DNA of 64,000 bases from positions 67,884,501 to 67,948,500 of the forward strand of contig NC_091263.1 of assembly GCF_042477335.2 (NCBI RefSeq), given 5' to 3'. Made by a program: the position numbers and the translations under genes. Source of the DNA: Ovis canadensis (taxonomy: Eukaryota > Chordata > Mammalia > Artiodactyla > Bovidae). This document shows, piece after piece, positions 12,261 to 25,059 of the stretch; the first letter of the stretch is position 1, and each line of letters starts with the position of its first letter. The notes beneath the pieces are model-generated. The model worked only from the letters and a program-made list of their open reading frames with translations, ran no database searches and was not told where the DNA came from.

Positions 12261-13236
12261 TACATAGTGAGGATGGATTAAAAGGAGACCCATCCTTATC
12301 ACTGAGGGAGCCCAGAACTTTGTGAGCTAAGTTGTGTTGATATGGAAATCTATATGAACCACCCCACCATACACACACAAGGGCACACAACCACACATAT
12401 GCAAGCCCACACACATGCCCATGGCATACTTATACCCACACCTAACCAGTGGAGCTCAAATTCTCATTTTCAAAAAACAAAGCTAATGGCAGGGACCATG
12501 ATTAAAAAAAAAAAAAAAACAGGCAAAGGAAGCTGTTTAGGAACAGAAAAAAAAAAAAAAAAGCACAAAATCAGCATCATATCTCTGAAAAAATTAGGTC
12601 AAACCAGAACCCTCCAGCGGAAATAGAGGTATTTCAGGTTCTGGGTTGCCTGTAGGCAAGCTGAATTTCTTTTATGTTGATAGCACCTGCCTTCCTAGTC
12701 AGCCTCTTCCTCCCTTCCCACCATCACTGCCCCCATCACAACAAGGCCAGTCCAAAAAATTCTGCTTCGGAAAATCGAAAGGAAAGAAGACACCACACTG
12801 ACTACAACAATGGAATAGAAATTCTAAGAACTAAAGATGTATTGAGAAGAGAGAAAGCTGTGTCCTGCAAACCAGTTCAATGTCTGAGCAGTAATAATGC
12901 CCTTCTCAAATGAAATGTAATGAAAACTATATGTATATTGTATTTGTGTTTATATGTAATATATGTACATATATAAGTATGTTCATTCCCCATCTGATAA
13001 CTATTTCTGTCTTGCAGGGTGTTTAATTTTTGTTTCTTATATTTCAGACTATCTAAAAATTTATATGGTTGTAGCTTTATAATACACTGACCTATCTGGC
13101 AGTGCCTCAGGTCCCTCAGCAGAGAAACTGTGAAACTGAACCTTTGGGCGGGCTGTTAGTTCCAAAGGTCCAGTGAGGGAGGCAGATCCACCGCCCCATA
13201 TAAACCAAGGGCACTCAGTCAGTTTAGACCAGGGGT

Positions 13237-13375
13237 TTTCAACCTCGACACCATAGCTATTTTGTTAATTTTCTTTTGTAGGAGTTTGTCCTGTTTGTCA
13301 GCATCCCTGGCCTCTACCTGCTAGATGTCAGTAGCTTCCCCAAGCTAAGATGACCAAACATTGCCCCTGGTGAAA
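13237..13375. repeat. hAT-Charlie MER5-type fragment
   Basis: 'ggttttcaacctcgacacca' near the start, then 'cagcatccctggcctctacc', 'ctagatgtcagtagc' and 'gaccaaacattgcccctggt' follow the order seen in MER5-type non-autonomous hAT repeats. Ends are approximate. Confidence 0.6.
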
Positions 13376-13589
13376 AGCTGGTTGTTTAGACATGTTTCCT
13401 TCTTTCCTGCCCTCAATGCTGTACAAAGCTGTGATACTTGGTACCATAGCAGGCATCTTGCAGGCATGAGGGATGATATTGCAGAGGCACTGAGGCTAGT
13501 ACATGAGGTAGAAGGGGCCATGGTTTTTGATGACATTGCCAAAGTACTGCACCAACCCTAGCATTACCTCCCTATGGGAAATCAACAGC

Positions 13590-13985
13590 TTCCACCACTT
13601 AAGCCTCTTTGGCCCTGTGTTTTGTCACTTACATCCAAGACCATCCTAGTGAATCCAGTGATCACCTTACTCCTCTGCTTAAAACCCTTTGCTAGTTCTC
13701 CATTCAGGATGAATTCTAGACTCCTGAGCTTAGCACCCGAGGGCCTTTGTCTCTCCTTCCTGCTCATCTCCTGCCGGCCTCTCAGCACATATCTTCCCCT
13801 CTTGAGCCTTAAGTAGAGTCCTCTGACCCAGCCTGGAGATTTCCTGTCCCCTGTGTTTACACTTGCTGGTCCCCGAATGGCACATCCTTCCTCCTCTGCT
13901 CTCTCTCTTCACTCCTACTGCTACCTTTCAAGACTTAGCCCATGTACTCTCCTTCAGGAACTTGTCCCCAAATCTCCATGTGGTG
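13590..13985 (+). repeat. L2 LINE fragment
   Basis: 'gcttaaaaccctttgctagt', 'gggcctttgtctctcc' and 'cttgctggtccccgaatggc' follow the order of the L2 3' region. Diverged; no coding capacity. Confidence 0.55.
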
Positions 13986-14214
13986 GTTTTGAAACATGGA
14001 CTCCAAATTATTAATATTTGACACTCATCTACTTGAGAGTGGCTGGCCAGGGATTTGGACCTCAGTGACTTTTTATACTCTGGACACTGAAGTAGGGTGC
14101 TGACTGACTGATCCAGGGAAGTGTTATTCAGTGGCACACAGGCGACCTTCATGATAAGGACGTGCAATGCGTGAGATGAGCTAGTCAGACCTGTAGGCGT
14201 CAGGCAACCCAAGT

Positions 14215-14600
14215 CAACCCAAGCCTCTGATGCTGCTCATCTTTCCAGCCTCAAACCCTGGCAGTCTGCCACTTCCACCACACACCTCTCTCGGTGTGAA
14301 TCATTGGGAGGCTCAGAATGTGCCCTATTGCATAAGCATTCCCCCACACCTGGCATTCAGCCGCCTTTCCCTGCATAACTCCTACTCATCCTTCAGATCT
14401 ACCTTTGACATCACCTCCTCTAGGAAGCCTTCTTCACCTCTCCAAGGCTGGCATGCCCAGAGCCTTTCCCTCACACCGCCCTTAACACATTGCCTTCTAC
14501 CACCTGTTTCCACCTTTGTGAGCCTGTGAGTATCTGAAGGGCAGAGAATGATTTATTCCTTTGTGAGCCACCAGCCCGTAGAACAATGCCAGAGGCTGCT
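14215..14600 (+). repeat. Second L2 LINE fragment
   Basis: 'cctttgacatcacctcctct', 'aggaagccttcttcacc', 'gtatctgaagggcagagaat' and 'tagaacaatgccagag' track the L2 3' end. It partly covers the same consensus segment as 13590-13985, so it is a separate copy rather than a continuation. The approx. 230 bases between the two are unidentified. Confidence 0.55.
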
Positions 14601-14840
14601 GTGAAAATTAATGTTCATGGCATGGTTGTGCCAGTGGTGTGGCTGGCTGGGTCCTGCTCTTGTTCTCCATTCAGCCAACATTTATTGAGCTCTGACCCTG
14701 TACTGAAGGTACAGCTCTCTGCATTTCATCTCTTGCCACTCTCTGGAGAGCTGGAGTTCATAGTTATAGAGCACTCACTGGGGGTTATCCTCATACCTAA
14801 CTCATCGGCTGTGTTTGATCCTTTTAACAAGCCAGTGAGG

Positions 14841-14878
14841 TTGTAATTATCTGCAATTGATGTTGCAGATAATTACAA
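14841..14878. repeat. Perfect 16-bp inverted repeat
   Basis: TTGTAATTATCTGCAA at 14841-14856 and its exact reverse complement at 14863-14878 are separated by six bases. A third, partial direct copy follows at about 14879-14897. The element would fold into a stable hairpin. Confidence 0.95.
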
Positions 14879-16632
14879 TTACCTGCAATTCATGTTGGAA
14901 ACAGGCGCCAGAATTATTAAATGGGCACTGAATCCTGGAATCCACGTTTGAACTCCCGCAGCCCAACTCTAGAGCCTGTGGTGTTAATCTCTACACTGCC
15001 TGGCTTCCTTATGAACACCCAGACTTGCCAGGAATGCAGAGGCCCAGGCCTCACCTGAAGTCCTTGTTTCTGTAGGTCTGTAGGCAGGGCCTGGGGATCC
15101 CCTGTCCTCATAAGCCCCACATGGTGCAAAAATGTCAGTGGCCAAGAGCATCACGGAGGGTCTGAGGCTCCATGAGGTCCAGCCCTGATGCGCCTGCCTC
15201 ACTGCATCACGGACACCTCCTGTCCCTAGTCTTGGCTGCTTCTGCCAGGAGAAGGGTCTCCACCTCACCCACCAACCCATGTGCTTGAGGAGCAGTGAAG
15301 CAAGTGAGAAGAGGGAGCCCTCGTGGCTCAGGATGGGCTGGCAGAGCCCCAGGGACATCCCACGTGGCCCCTTCCAGAGGCCCTGGAGAAGGTCAAGAGG
15401 CCTCCCACTCCTCAAATGTCTCTTCAGTCTCTGGTGCCGCCAGACATGTCCAAGTGGCTCCATCCAGAACCCTCCACACCTTCTGAGCACACCCTGGGGT
15501 TCAGTCCTCTAACCGCAGCCTTGGGGCCCTCGGAAGCTCCTTGACGACGAGTGCTGGTGATGCCAGTGGAGTTTGCTGTACCCGGGACAGGGCTGGCCGG
15601 GGAGCAAGTCCTCAGTGAAAGCAGGGCAGCCCCAGGCAGTGGCTGATTTCCCCAGCTCTCAGTGTGAAAACCATCTAACCAGGCCTGTGGGTGAGCAGAG
15701 CAGACCTCCAAGGCAAGGGCCTCTCCCCGGGAGTTGGTGATTTCACCGTCACAAAAGGTTGAAGGGGTCAGCGGGAAAATTTGGCCCTTGACCCAGAACA
15801 ACTCAGCTCTCTTCACTACCTACTAAACAGCCAGACCTGCTCTCAGGGGATTTCCCAGCCATGTTCAAATGGAAGCTCAATCGAGTAGGCACCTCTGTTA
15901 AAGCCACATCAAAGGTTAGTTTGCTGGAGAGTTAGTAAGACTCCGGATGGTGATAGTTGTCAGGGGTCATGTAGAGCGTGGGATGGGCGAAGGTGGAATG
16001 GAAAATCAATGTAGGGATTTCCCTGAAACCAATATTACAAGTTCTGACTCTTGCTCTGTAATGAGGTCTAAAATAAGAGCCATTTTATTGTGTCTCATAA
16101 ATTGTGACTCGGAATCTTGAGCAGTACTCAGCTGGGTAATTCTTTTTCAAGTGGCATCAGTGGGGGTCCCTTAATGCCACTGAGCTGGAAGAGGGATTGC
16201 TCCAAGCTTCCCCACGTGGTCTGGCCCCAGTAGAGGAGGCTAGAAAGCTGGACTAGGAAAGATCAGCCACCCCACACGCAGCCTCACCAGTGTGATGGCC
16301 TCATGGAGCTGGGCTTTATAAATGGTGATTCGGGGCTATCAATGAGAATGGTAGGGACCCAGCTGAAGGCAGTTCGGCTTCTTATGACCTAGAAGTCCCA
16401 GAATCTCATGTCCACCAAATTCTATCCGTCAAGCAAGTCACCAAGACCAGCCCACATTCAAGAAGAATGGAGTTAGACTCTGCCTCTCAGTGGAAAGAAT
16501 GGAAAAACATTTGCAGCCATATTTAATGTCCCTACTACAGAAGAGCTAGGAAACGCTTGCTACGCTTACTGAGGGGACTTTTACTCCCCATGTTAGTCTA
16601 GCTCACACTGTGTTCCAGGCTGTGTCCTGGAA

Positions 16633-16694
16633 CATCCCCAAGAAAAAGAAATGCAAAAAGGCAAAATGGTTGTCTGAGGAGGCCTTACAAAGAG
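16633..16694 (+). mobile_element. Orphan 62-bp internal BovB fragment
   Basis: These 62 bases are identical to 18846-18907 of the nearby BovB, from between its endonuclease and reverse-transcriptase parts. There is no BovB 3' tail and no BovB sequence on either side. An 8-bp inverted repeat (16612-16619 with 16626-16633) abuts its left edge. Confidence 0.85.
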
Positions 16695-17499
16695 ACACAG
16701 AGCAGTGACCAAGGCAGAGACATGGTGCCTGCCCTCTTGAATACAGCCGTAACCAAGTGCCTGGCACATGGGAAGTGCCAGGAAATGTGAGCTGCTGGTA
16801 TTTTAATTGTTAAACGAATCATTATTGGATTAAAAGTAATAAGCACAGTGAGCTTAAGCAGAGAACTGTTTCGGAGAATGACAAGCTGCAAAAGAACACA
16901 GTCAAAAGTCTGACCTGTTCAGGAGGGTGAACTCTAAGCCAAGGAGGAGGAGTAATGAACTAGGGGGAGCGGAGCAGAAGTAATGTGTGCGGCCACTGAG
17001 TACAGTGGGCAAAGGAAGCGTGCATCCCACAAGCTGGCCAGGATCAGGCCACCTAAGGCTCTTAACTGAGTGCCTTACATCCATCCTTCCAGGCCGCACC
17101 CTGTGTCTAGCAACCTTCTCCAAGAGCCCATCTCACCAGGTCCTCCAGTGGCTTTTTCTTCCCCAGGCCTGGGCTCAGTAGACACTGTCTGCCCTCACTG
17201 GTCCAGGGACACCTCCCATCTCTGCCTGCATCCCACACCTTGTCCATGCCTTTGTGAAAGTCCATTCCTTGCATTATCCTCAGTCACCCTCTTGAAAAGA
17301 CCATCTGTCCCTTCCTGGAATCCTGAATGATACCACTACACCAGCAAGAATAGGAACTTGGGACATTATCTCAGGAGCAATTCTAGGAAAATGGTAACCT
17401 TCTATCCAGTGATGGGCTGGTAAATTGTAACAACCAGCTCGCCAGAGGGTAAAGCCCTGATTTGCATTGACTTCCGGATTCCATTTTCCAGTTTCCCCC

Positions 17500-20400
17500 T
17501 GAGTCAGTCTCTCCCATCAGGAAGCTTCCATAACCCTCTTATCCTTCTCCATCAGAGGGCAGACAGACTGAAAACCACAATCAAAGAAAGTAACCAATCT
17601 AATCACATGGACCACAGTCTTGTCTAACTCAATGAAACTATGAGCCATGCCATGTAGGGCCTCCCAAGACGGACAGGTCTTGATGGAGAGTTCTAACAAA
17701 ACATGGTCCACTGGAGAAGGGAATGGCAAACCACTTCAGTATTCTTGCCTTCAGAACCTCATGAACAGTATAAAAAGGCAAAAAGATAGGACACTGAAAG
17801 ATGAATTCCCCCAGTCAGTAGGTGCCCAATATGCTACTGGAGATCAGTGGAGAAATAACTCCAGAAAGAATGAAGAGATGGAGCCTAGGCAAAAACAACA
17901 CCCAGTTGTGGATGTGACTTGTGATGGAAGCAAAGTCTGATGCTGTAAAGAGCAATATTACATAGGAACCTGGAATGTCAGGTCCATGAATCAAGGTAAA
18001 TTGGAAGTGGTCAAACAGGAGATGGCAAGAGTGAACACTGACATTTTAGGAATCAGCAAACTAAAATGGACTGGAATGGGTGAATTTAACTCAGGTGGCC
18101 ATTACTGTGGGCAGGAATCCCTTAGGAGGAATGGAGTAGCCATCATTGTCAACAAGAGTCCAGAAAGCAGTACTTGAATGCAATCTCAAAAATAACAGAA
18201 TGATCTCTGTTCGTTTCCAAGGCAAACTATTCAATATCACAGTAATTCAACTCTATGCCCTGACCAATAGTGCTGAAGAAGCTGAAGTTGGATGGGTCTA
18301 TGAAGACCTACAAGACCTTCTAGAACTAACACCCAAAAAAGATGTCCTTTTCATTATAGGGGACTGGAATGCAAAAGTAGGAAGTCAAGAAACACCTGGA
18401 GTAACAGGGAAATTTGGCCTTGGAGTACAGAATGAAGAAGGGCAAAGGCTAACAGAGTTTTGCCAAGAGAATGCACTGGTCATAGCAAACACCCTCTTCC
18501 CACAACACAAGAGAAGACTGTACACATGGACATCACCAGATGGTCAACACCGAAATCAGATTGATTATACTCTTTGCAGCCAAAGATGGAGAAGCTCTAT
18601 ACAGTCAGAAAAAAACAAGACCAGGACGTGACTGTGGCTCAGATCATGAACTCCTTATTGCCAAATTAGACTTAAATTGATGAAAGTAGGGAAAACCACT
18701 AGACCATTCAGGTATGACCTAAATCAAATCCCTTATGTTTATACAGTGGAAGCGACAAATAGATTCAAGGGATTAGATCTGATAGAGTGCCTGAAGAACT
18801 ATGTATGGAGGATCATGACCTTGTACAGGAGGCAGGGACCAAGACCATCCCCAAGAAAAAGAAATGCAAAAAGGCAAAATGGTTGTCTGAGGAGGCCTTA
18901 CAAAGAGCTGTAAAAAGAAAAGAAGAGAAAGGCAATGGGGGAAAGGAAAGATATACTCATTTGAATGCAGAGCTCCAAAGAATAGCAAGGAGAGATTAGA
19001 AAGCCTTCCTCAGTGATCAATGCAAAGAAATAGAGGAAAACAATAGAATGGGAAAGACTAGAGATGTCTTCAAGAAAATCAGAGATACCAAGGGAACATT
19101 TCATGCAAAGATGGGCTCAATAAAGGTCAGAAATGCTATGGACCTAACAGAAGCAGAAGCTATTAAGAAGAAGTGGCAAGAATACACAGAAGAACTACAC
19201 AAAAAAAATCTTAATGACCCCGATAATCATGATGGTGTAATCACTCACCTAGAGCCAAACATCCTGGAATGCAAAATCAAGTGGGCCTTAAGAAGTATCA
19301 CTATGAACAAAGCTAGTAGAAGTGATGGAAATCCAGTTGAGCTATTTCAAATCCTAAAAGATGATGATATGAAAGTGCTGCACACAATATGCCAGCAAAT
19401 TTGGAAAACTCAGCAGTGGCCACAGGACTGGAAAAGGTCAGTTTTCATTCCTATCCCAAAGAAAGGCAATGCCAAAGAATGCTCAGACTACTGCACAATT
19501 TCACTTATCTCACATGGTGGTAAAGTAATGCTCAAAATTCTCCAATCCAGGCTTGCAGATGTTCAAGCTGGATTTAGAAAAGGCAGAAGAACCAGAGATC
19601 AATTTGCCAACATCCATTGGATCATTGAAAAAGCAAGAGCATTCCAGAAAAACATCTACTTCTGCTTTATTCACTATGCCAAATCCTTTGACTGTGGATC
19701 ACAACAAACTATGGAAAATCCTTAAAGAGATGGGAATATCAGACCACCTGACTTGCCTCTTGAGAAATCTGTATGCAGGTCAGGAAGCAACAGTTAGGAC
19801 TGGACAGGGAACAACAGACTGGTTACAAATAGGGAAAAGAATATGTCAAGGCTGTATATTGTCACCCTGCTTATTTAACTTATATGCAGAGTACATCATG
19901 AGAAACGCTGGACTGGAAGAAACACAAGCTGGAATCAAGATTGCCAGGAGAAATATCAATAACCTCAGATATGCAGATAACAACACCCTTATGGCAGAAA
20001 GCAAAGAGGAACTAAAAAGCCTCTTGATGAAAGTGAAAGAGGGGAGTGAAAAAGTTGGCTTAAAGCTCAACATTCAGAAAACGAAGATCATGGCATCTGG
20101 TCCCATCACTTCATGGCAAATAGATGGGGGGAAACAGTGGGAACAGTGTCAGACTTTATTTTGGGGGGCTCCAAAATCACTGCAGGTGGTGACTGCAGCC
20201 ATGAAGTTAAAAGACGCTTATTCCTTGGGAAAAAAGTTATAACCACCCTAGACAGCATATTAGAAAGCAGAGATATTACTTTGCCAACAAAGGTCGTTCT
20301 AGTCAAAGCTATGGTTTTTCCAGTAGTCACATATGGATGTGAGAATTGGACTGTGAAGAAAGTTGAGCGCCAAATAATTGATGCTTTTGAACTGTGGTGT

Positions 20401-20757
20401 TGGAGAAGACTCTTGAGAGTTCCTTGGACCTCAAGGAGATCCAACCAGTCCATCCTAAAGGAAGTCAGTCCTGAATATTCATTGGAAGGATTGATGCTGA
20501 AGCTGAAACTCCAATACTTTGCCCATCTGATGCAAAGAACTGACTTATTTGAAAAGACCCTGATGCTGGGAAAGATTGAAGGCAGGAGGAGAAGGGGCCG
20601 ACAGAGGATGAGATGGTTGGATGGCATCACCGACTTAATGGACATGAGTTTGGGTAGACTTCAGGAATGGGGATGGACAGGGAGGCCTGGCGTGCTGTAG
20701 TCCATGGGGTCGAAAAGAGTCGGACATGACTGATCGACTGAACTCACTGACTGACAA
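17500..20757 (+). mobile_element. Near full-length BovB (RTE) LINE, inactive
   Basis: A roughly 3.25-kb sense BovB. The 5' non-coding part starts near 17500. The apurinic-type endonuclease begins near 17970 ('GTWNVRSMNQGKLEVVKQEM') and reaches 'GDWNAKVGSQETPG' near 18360. The reverse transcriptase spans about 19050-20240, and the 3' tail ends near 20757 with the BovB signature 'aaagagtcggacatgactga'. The frame is broken near 18175, 18630, 18910-19000, 19700 and 20200. The catalytic YADD is YADN near 19975. It is a dead copy but retains nearly the whole element. Exact 5' end and target duplication were not found by eye. Confidence 0.88.
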
Positions 20758-21597
20758 GATTCCAGGGTGTCAATACATCCACCATGGTTGATTTCAAGCC
20801 ACCAGTGTGACAGCAGCCAGTTCACAAAACTCCTGAAAATAAAATGCAGGGTGGTGAGCTAGCTCCATCATGCCTCGGCCCAGACCAAACACTAGCTCCA
20901 GTCTCTCCATTGGAGCCACCTCAGCCAGAGGCTAGATGTTCCAGCAGAGAGGTGGGGGCCCTCTGGGTGCTGTTGGCCTCTTCCCTCCTGGGCCCTATGA
21001 ATCCCAGTGAAGACAGGATGCTCTCTCTAAGGGCTCCTAAAAGTGCAAGACCTTTCATGTGCCTCTGCCTGTTCTCATGTGCATGGGGCTGAGACCGAAA
21101 CAACTATCTCTCTCCCTGGATTTGGTCCAATTAGGTCATGAGACCCTGGGGATCTAGAGTCAGCAGTTCTCTTATTAAGAGCAATTCATCCCCACCAAGA
21201 GCTGCACTCTGATGCTGAGGCCAGAGACCTCTGATGCTGATCTCGGCCCTGAATCTCACTTCCCCACAGAGGGATCCAGACCTTAACTGTGATAACCAGA
21301 CCTCTATCTACTTTGTGCTTCACCCAGAACTGAACTTCCCCCCTCTGTATGTTGAGTCTGTATGAGGCTGAAACTTGGTTCCATCTGTGTCCAGCCCAAA
21401 CAGAAAGTTTTAGAACCTTCTGTTTAAGGCGAGAGCATGAAATTTTTTCATAATGAAACCAAATGTGAGGAAATGTGAAATGATGCTTTCAAATTGTGTC
21501 TTCATATTTAGGGAACAGACATTTGTTAAACACTTGCTGTATGAGTCCTTTCAGTAATTACCAACCTTGGCAAAGAGCAGTTATTAATACAGACATG

Positions 21598-21598
<1 letters not shown>
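20758..21598. other. Non-coding interval
   Basis: Unique-looking sequence between the full-length BovB and a CA repeat. I see no gene, repeat or regulatory site I can name. Confidence 0.55.

Positions 21599-21632
<34 letters not shown>
21599..21632. repeat. (CA)n microsatellite
   Basis: About 17 uninterrupted AC units. Confidence 0.97.
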
Positions 21633-21634
<2 letters not shown>

Positions 21635-21639
21635 TTGGG

Positions 21640-24190
21640 AGAGTAAATTTGTAGAGAAAATTGCTAACTCAACAAAATTTGAATCAAAACAACATATTAC
21701 AAGTATCCTTTCAGACTGACGAAATGTTTTAAAGTTAGTAACACCTGATTTTGACTAGGTACACCATTGTGGAAATGTAAATAAATACAACCATTTTAGA
21801 GGTTGTAAATGGTATTTTGGCAATACTTCAGTTCACTTCAGTCACTCAGTTTTGTCCTACTCTTTCCAACCCCGTGGACTGCAGCACGCCAGGCCTCCCT
21901 GGCCATCACCTTCTCCCAGAGCTTACTCAAACGCATATCCATCGAGTCAGTGATGCCATCCAACCATCTCATCCTCTGTCGTCCCCTTCTCCTCCCGCCT
22001 TCAATCTTTCCCAGCATCAGGGTCTTTTCAAATGAGTTAGTTCTTCGCATCAGGTGGCCAAAGTATTGGAGTTTCAGCTTCAGCATCAGTCCTTCCACTG
22101 GATATCCAGGGCTGCTTTTCTTTAGGATGGACTGGTTTGATCTTCTTTCAGTCCAAGGGACTCTCAAGAGTCTTCTCCAACACCACAGTTCAAAAACATC
22201 AATTCTTCAGTGCTCAGCTTTCTTTATAGTCCAGCTCTCACATCCATATGTGACTACTGGAAAAACCATAACTGATTAGATGGACCTTTGTTGGCAAAGT
22301 AATGTCTCTGCTTTTTAATATGCTGACTAGGTTGGTCATAACTTTTCTTCCAAGGAGCAAGCGTCTTTTAATTTCATGGCTGCAGTCACCATCTGCAGTG
22401 ATTTTAGAGCCCAAGAAAGTAAAATCTGACATTGTTTCCATTGTTTCCCTTTCTATTTGCCATGAAGTGATGGGACCGGATGCCATGGTCTTCGTTTTCT
22501 GAATGTTGAGCTTTAGGCCAACTTTTTCACTCTCCTCTTTTACTTTCATGAAGAGGCTCTTTAGTTCTTTGCTTTCTGCCATAAATATGGTATCATCTGT
22601 ATATCTGAGGTTATTGATATTTCTCCTGGCAATCTTGATTCCAGCTTAAACTTCATCCAGCCCAGCAGTTCACATGATGTACTCTGCATATAAGTTAAAT
22701 AAGCAGGGTGACAATATATAGCCTTGAAGTACTCCTTTCCCAATTTGGAACCAATCTGTTGTTCCATATCCAGTTCTAAGTGTTGCTTCCTGATCTGCAT
22801 ACAGATTTCTCAAGAGGCAGGTCAGGTGGTCTGAATTTCCACCTTTTTAAGGATATTCCACAGTTTGTTGTGATCCACACAGTCAAAGGCTTTGGCATAG
22901 TCAATAAAGCAGAAGTAGATGTTTTTCTGGAACTCTCTTGCTTTTTCAATCATCCAACAGATGTTTGCAAATTGATCTCTGGTTCCTCTGCCTTTTCTAA
23001 ATCCAACTGGAACGTCTGGAAGTTCATGGTTCATATATTGCTGAAGCCTGGCTTGGAGAATTTTGAGCATTACTTTGCTAGTGTGTGAGATGTGTGCAAT
23101 TGTGCAGTAGTTTGAACATTCTTTGGCATTGCCTTTCTTTGGGATTGGAATGAAAACTGACCTTTCCAGTCCTGTGGCCACTGCTGAGTTTTCCAAATAT
23201 GCTGGCATATTGAGTGCAGCACTTTCACAGTACTTGCCAAAATGTAAAATGCACATTCTCTATGATCCAGAAATGCATCACTTCTAGATCCTATGGAAAT
23301 TCAATACCAGTACATTAAAAGTATATGTGTTACAATCCTTGCAGCATTCTGATAATTTTAAAAATTGAATGCAAAGTGGATGTTCATCGAAAAGAAGCAA
23401 AGCCTAACACCATAATGCAGTGGAACACTTTCTAGCCATTGAAAATAATAGGATAGGCTTGGAGAGACTTTCATGCTGTTGCATTGAATGGAAAAAGGAT
23501 AAATCAGTGTACATGATAGGATCATGTTTTTGTGGAGAAAGACTACAAAACTGGAGCCTTCATACATTACTGTTGGGAAAAAAAAAATTGAAGCAGCTCT
23601 GTGGAAGACGATTTATCAGTTCCTCAAACAATCAAACAATCCTGCTCCTAGGTAAATACCCAAGAGAATTGAAAAAATTTATATGCATACAGAAACTTAC
23701 AAATGAATGTTCAGAGCAGCCTTATTCATCACATCCAGAGTGGAAACAATCTGAATGTCATTCAATAGACAACTGGTTGAAACGTGGTTCATCCATACAA
23801 TGGAATATTATTCATCCACAAGGAGGAATGAAGTACTGACAGATGCTGCAACCGGGATGAACCCTGAAAATATCGTGCTAAGTAAAAGTATCCAGACACA
23901 AAAAGGATCACATGTTATATGATTCAACGCACATGAAATTTCCAGAATGGGCAAACCATAGAGAGAAAGTAGAGCAGTGGTTGCCAGGAGATGGTGGGAA
24001 CGAGGGGGTAAGACTGACTGCTGGCAAACAAGCATGAATCTCTTTTGAGGGTGAAGGAAAGGTTCTGAATTGGATAGTGATGGCGGTATACGACACTGAA
24101 TATGCCAAAAGCACTGAATTCTGCAGTTTAAAATGGTAAATTCTATGTCACATGAATTATTTCATTTTAAAATAATAATCATGCCCTACT
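21640..24190 (+). mobile_element. Old L1M 3' region split by BovB
   Basis: Two sense L1M pieces, about 21640-21825 and 23233-24190, flank an antisense BovB. The second holds typical 3' landmarks: 'cctgctcctaggtaaatacc', 'agcagccttattcatcac', 'atccatacaatggaatatta' and 'agcagtggttgccaggagat'. There is no coding capacity. Confidence 0.7.
21826..23232 (-). mobile_element. BovB LINE, 5'-truncated, antisense
   Basis: The 3' tail lies at the left, near 21826. Reverse-transcriptase sequence reads leftward in pieces (22822-23256, 22561-22800, 22238-22582, 21838-22167), each broken from the next. The active-site box reads YTDD near 22595. The insertion interrupts an L1M copy; the same 'tactt' at both edges is too short to be a firm target duplication. 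Confidence 0.85.
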
Positions 24191-24225
24191 GATATTTATA
24201 CATTAATTTAAAACAGTTAGCTATT

Positions 24226-24547
24226 TTCTTTTCTTTTTGGCCACAGCGAATCACCATTGCTGAGTGCGGGCTTTCTCTAGTTGTGGCAGGTGGGGACTGC
24301 CCTTCGTTGCAGTGCACAGGCCTCTCGTTGCGGTGGCTTCTGTTGCAGAGCGCAGGCTCCAGGGTGCGATGGCATCAGTTGTTCCGGTGCCATGGGCTCA
24401 TTAGTGGCGGGATTCAGGCTCAGTAATTGTGGTACATGGGCTTAGTGGCCCTGTGGCATGTGGAATTTCTTCTTGGACCAGAGATCGAACCTGTGTCCCC
24501 TGCATTGGCGGGTGGATTCTTAACCACTGGACCACTAGGGAAGTCCC
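24226..24547 (-). mobile_element. CHR-type tRNA-derived SINE
   Basis: A T-rich tail is at the left and the tRNA-like head at the right ('ccactggaccactagggaag'), with 'gttgcagtgcacaggcctct' and 'ccagagatcgaacctgtgtc' between. This order is that of the cetartiodactyl CHR SINEs. The tRNA-like box is part of the SINE, not a working tRNA gene. Confidence 0.8.
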
Positions 24548-24684
24548 AAATATCGTTTTTGATAAAATTTAAAATACTACTTTAAGAAACACACTATCTT
24601 TTAAGATCCCTAACTCCAGAAGTACTTGTATCTGTCCTTGGTGGAACTGAGGGGCTCAGATGACCCCTAAGTCAACAACTTAGG

Positions 24685-24875
24685 AAAAGACTCATTGGAA
24701 AAGATTCTGCTTCTGGGAAAGAGCCTAATGCTGAGATGGTTGGATAACATCACCCATTCAATGGACATGAATTTGAGCAAACTCCGAGAGGTAGTGAAGG
24801 ACAGGGAAGCTTGGTGTCCTGCAGTCTATAGGGTCACAAAGAGTTGGACGTGTCTTAGCAACTGAATACCACCAC
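24685..24875 (+). repeat. BovB 3'-end fragment
   Basis: A decayed sense copy of the BovB terminus: 'gatggttggataacatcacc', 'caatggacatgaatttgagc', 'gacagggaagcttggtgtcc' and 'gggtcacaaagagttggacg'. Confidence 0.75.
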
Positions 24876-25059
24876 CGCCTTCCTCTAGCCCACTGAGAGG
24901 GTGTCTCAGTTTCTTTGCACAAAATAAGGAACAGAGAAGCACCATTTCTGCCTGGAGGCGCGTGTACAGAGGTGCACATATAGGTGAGTTCCTTCACAAC
25001 CCTTTCAAACCTATGTTTTCCTCTACTTTTAATAGCGGATAGCTGGAATTCTTAAACGC

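Larger units (their letters stand above)
12261..17499. other. Non-coding, mostly unique sequence
   Basis: No supported gene. It holds a CA-rich stretch (about 12362-12420), two A-runs near 12505 and 12545, a hAT fragment (13237), two L2 fragments (13590, 14215), a perfect inverted repeat (14841) and a BovB micro-fragment (16633). Reading frames such as 14984-15490 on the minus strand and several near 15300 on the + strand overlap one another without domains or splice context and are not called. Confidence 0.55.

Noticed and set aside
14984..15490. 168-residue minus-strand frame and overlapping + strand frames
   Set aside because: No recognised domain, several competing frames and no splice support; probably chance in GC-rich DNA.
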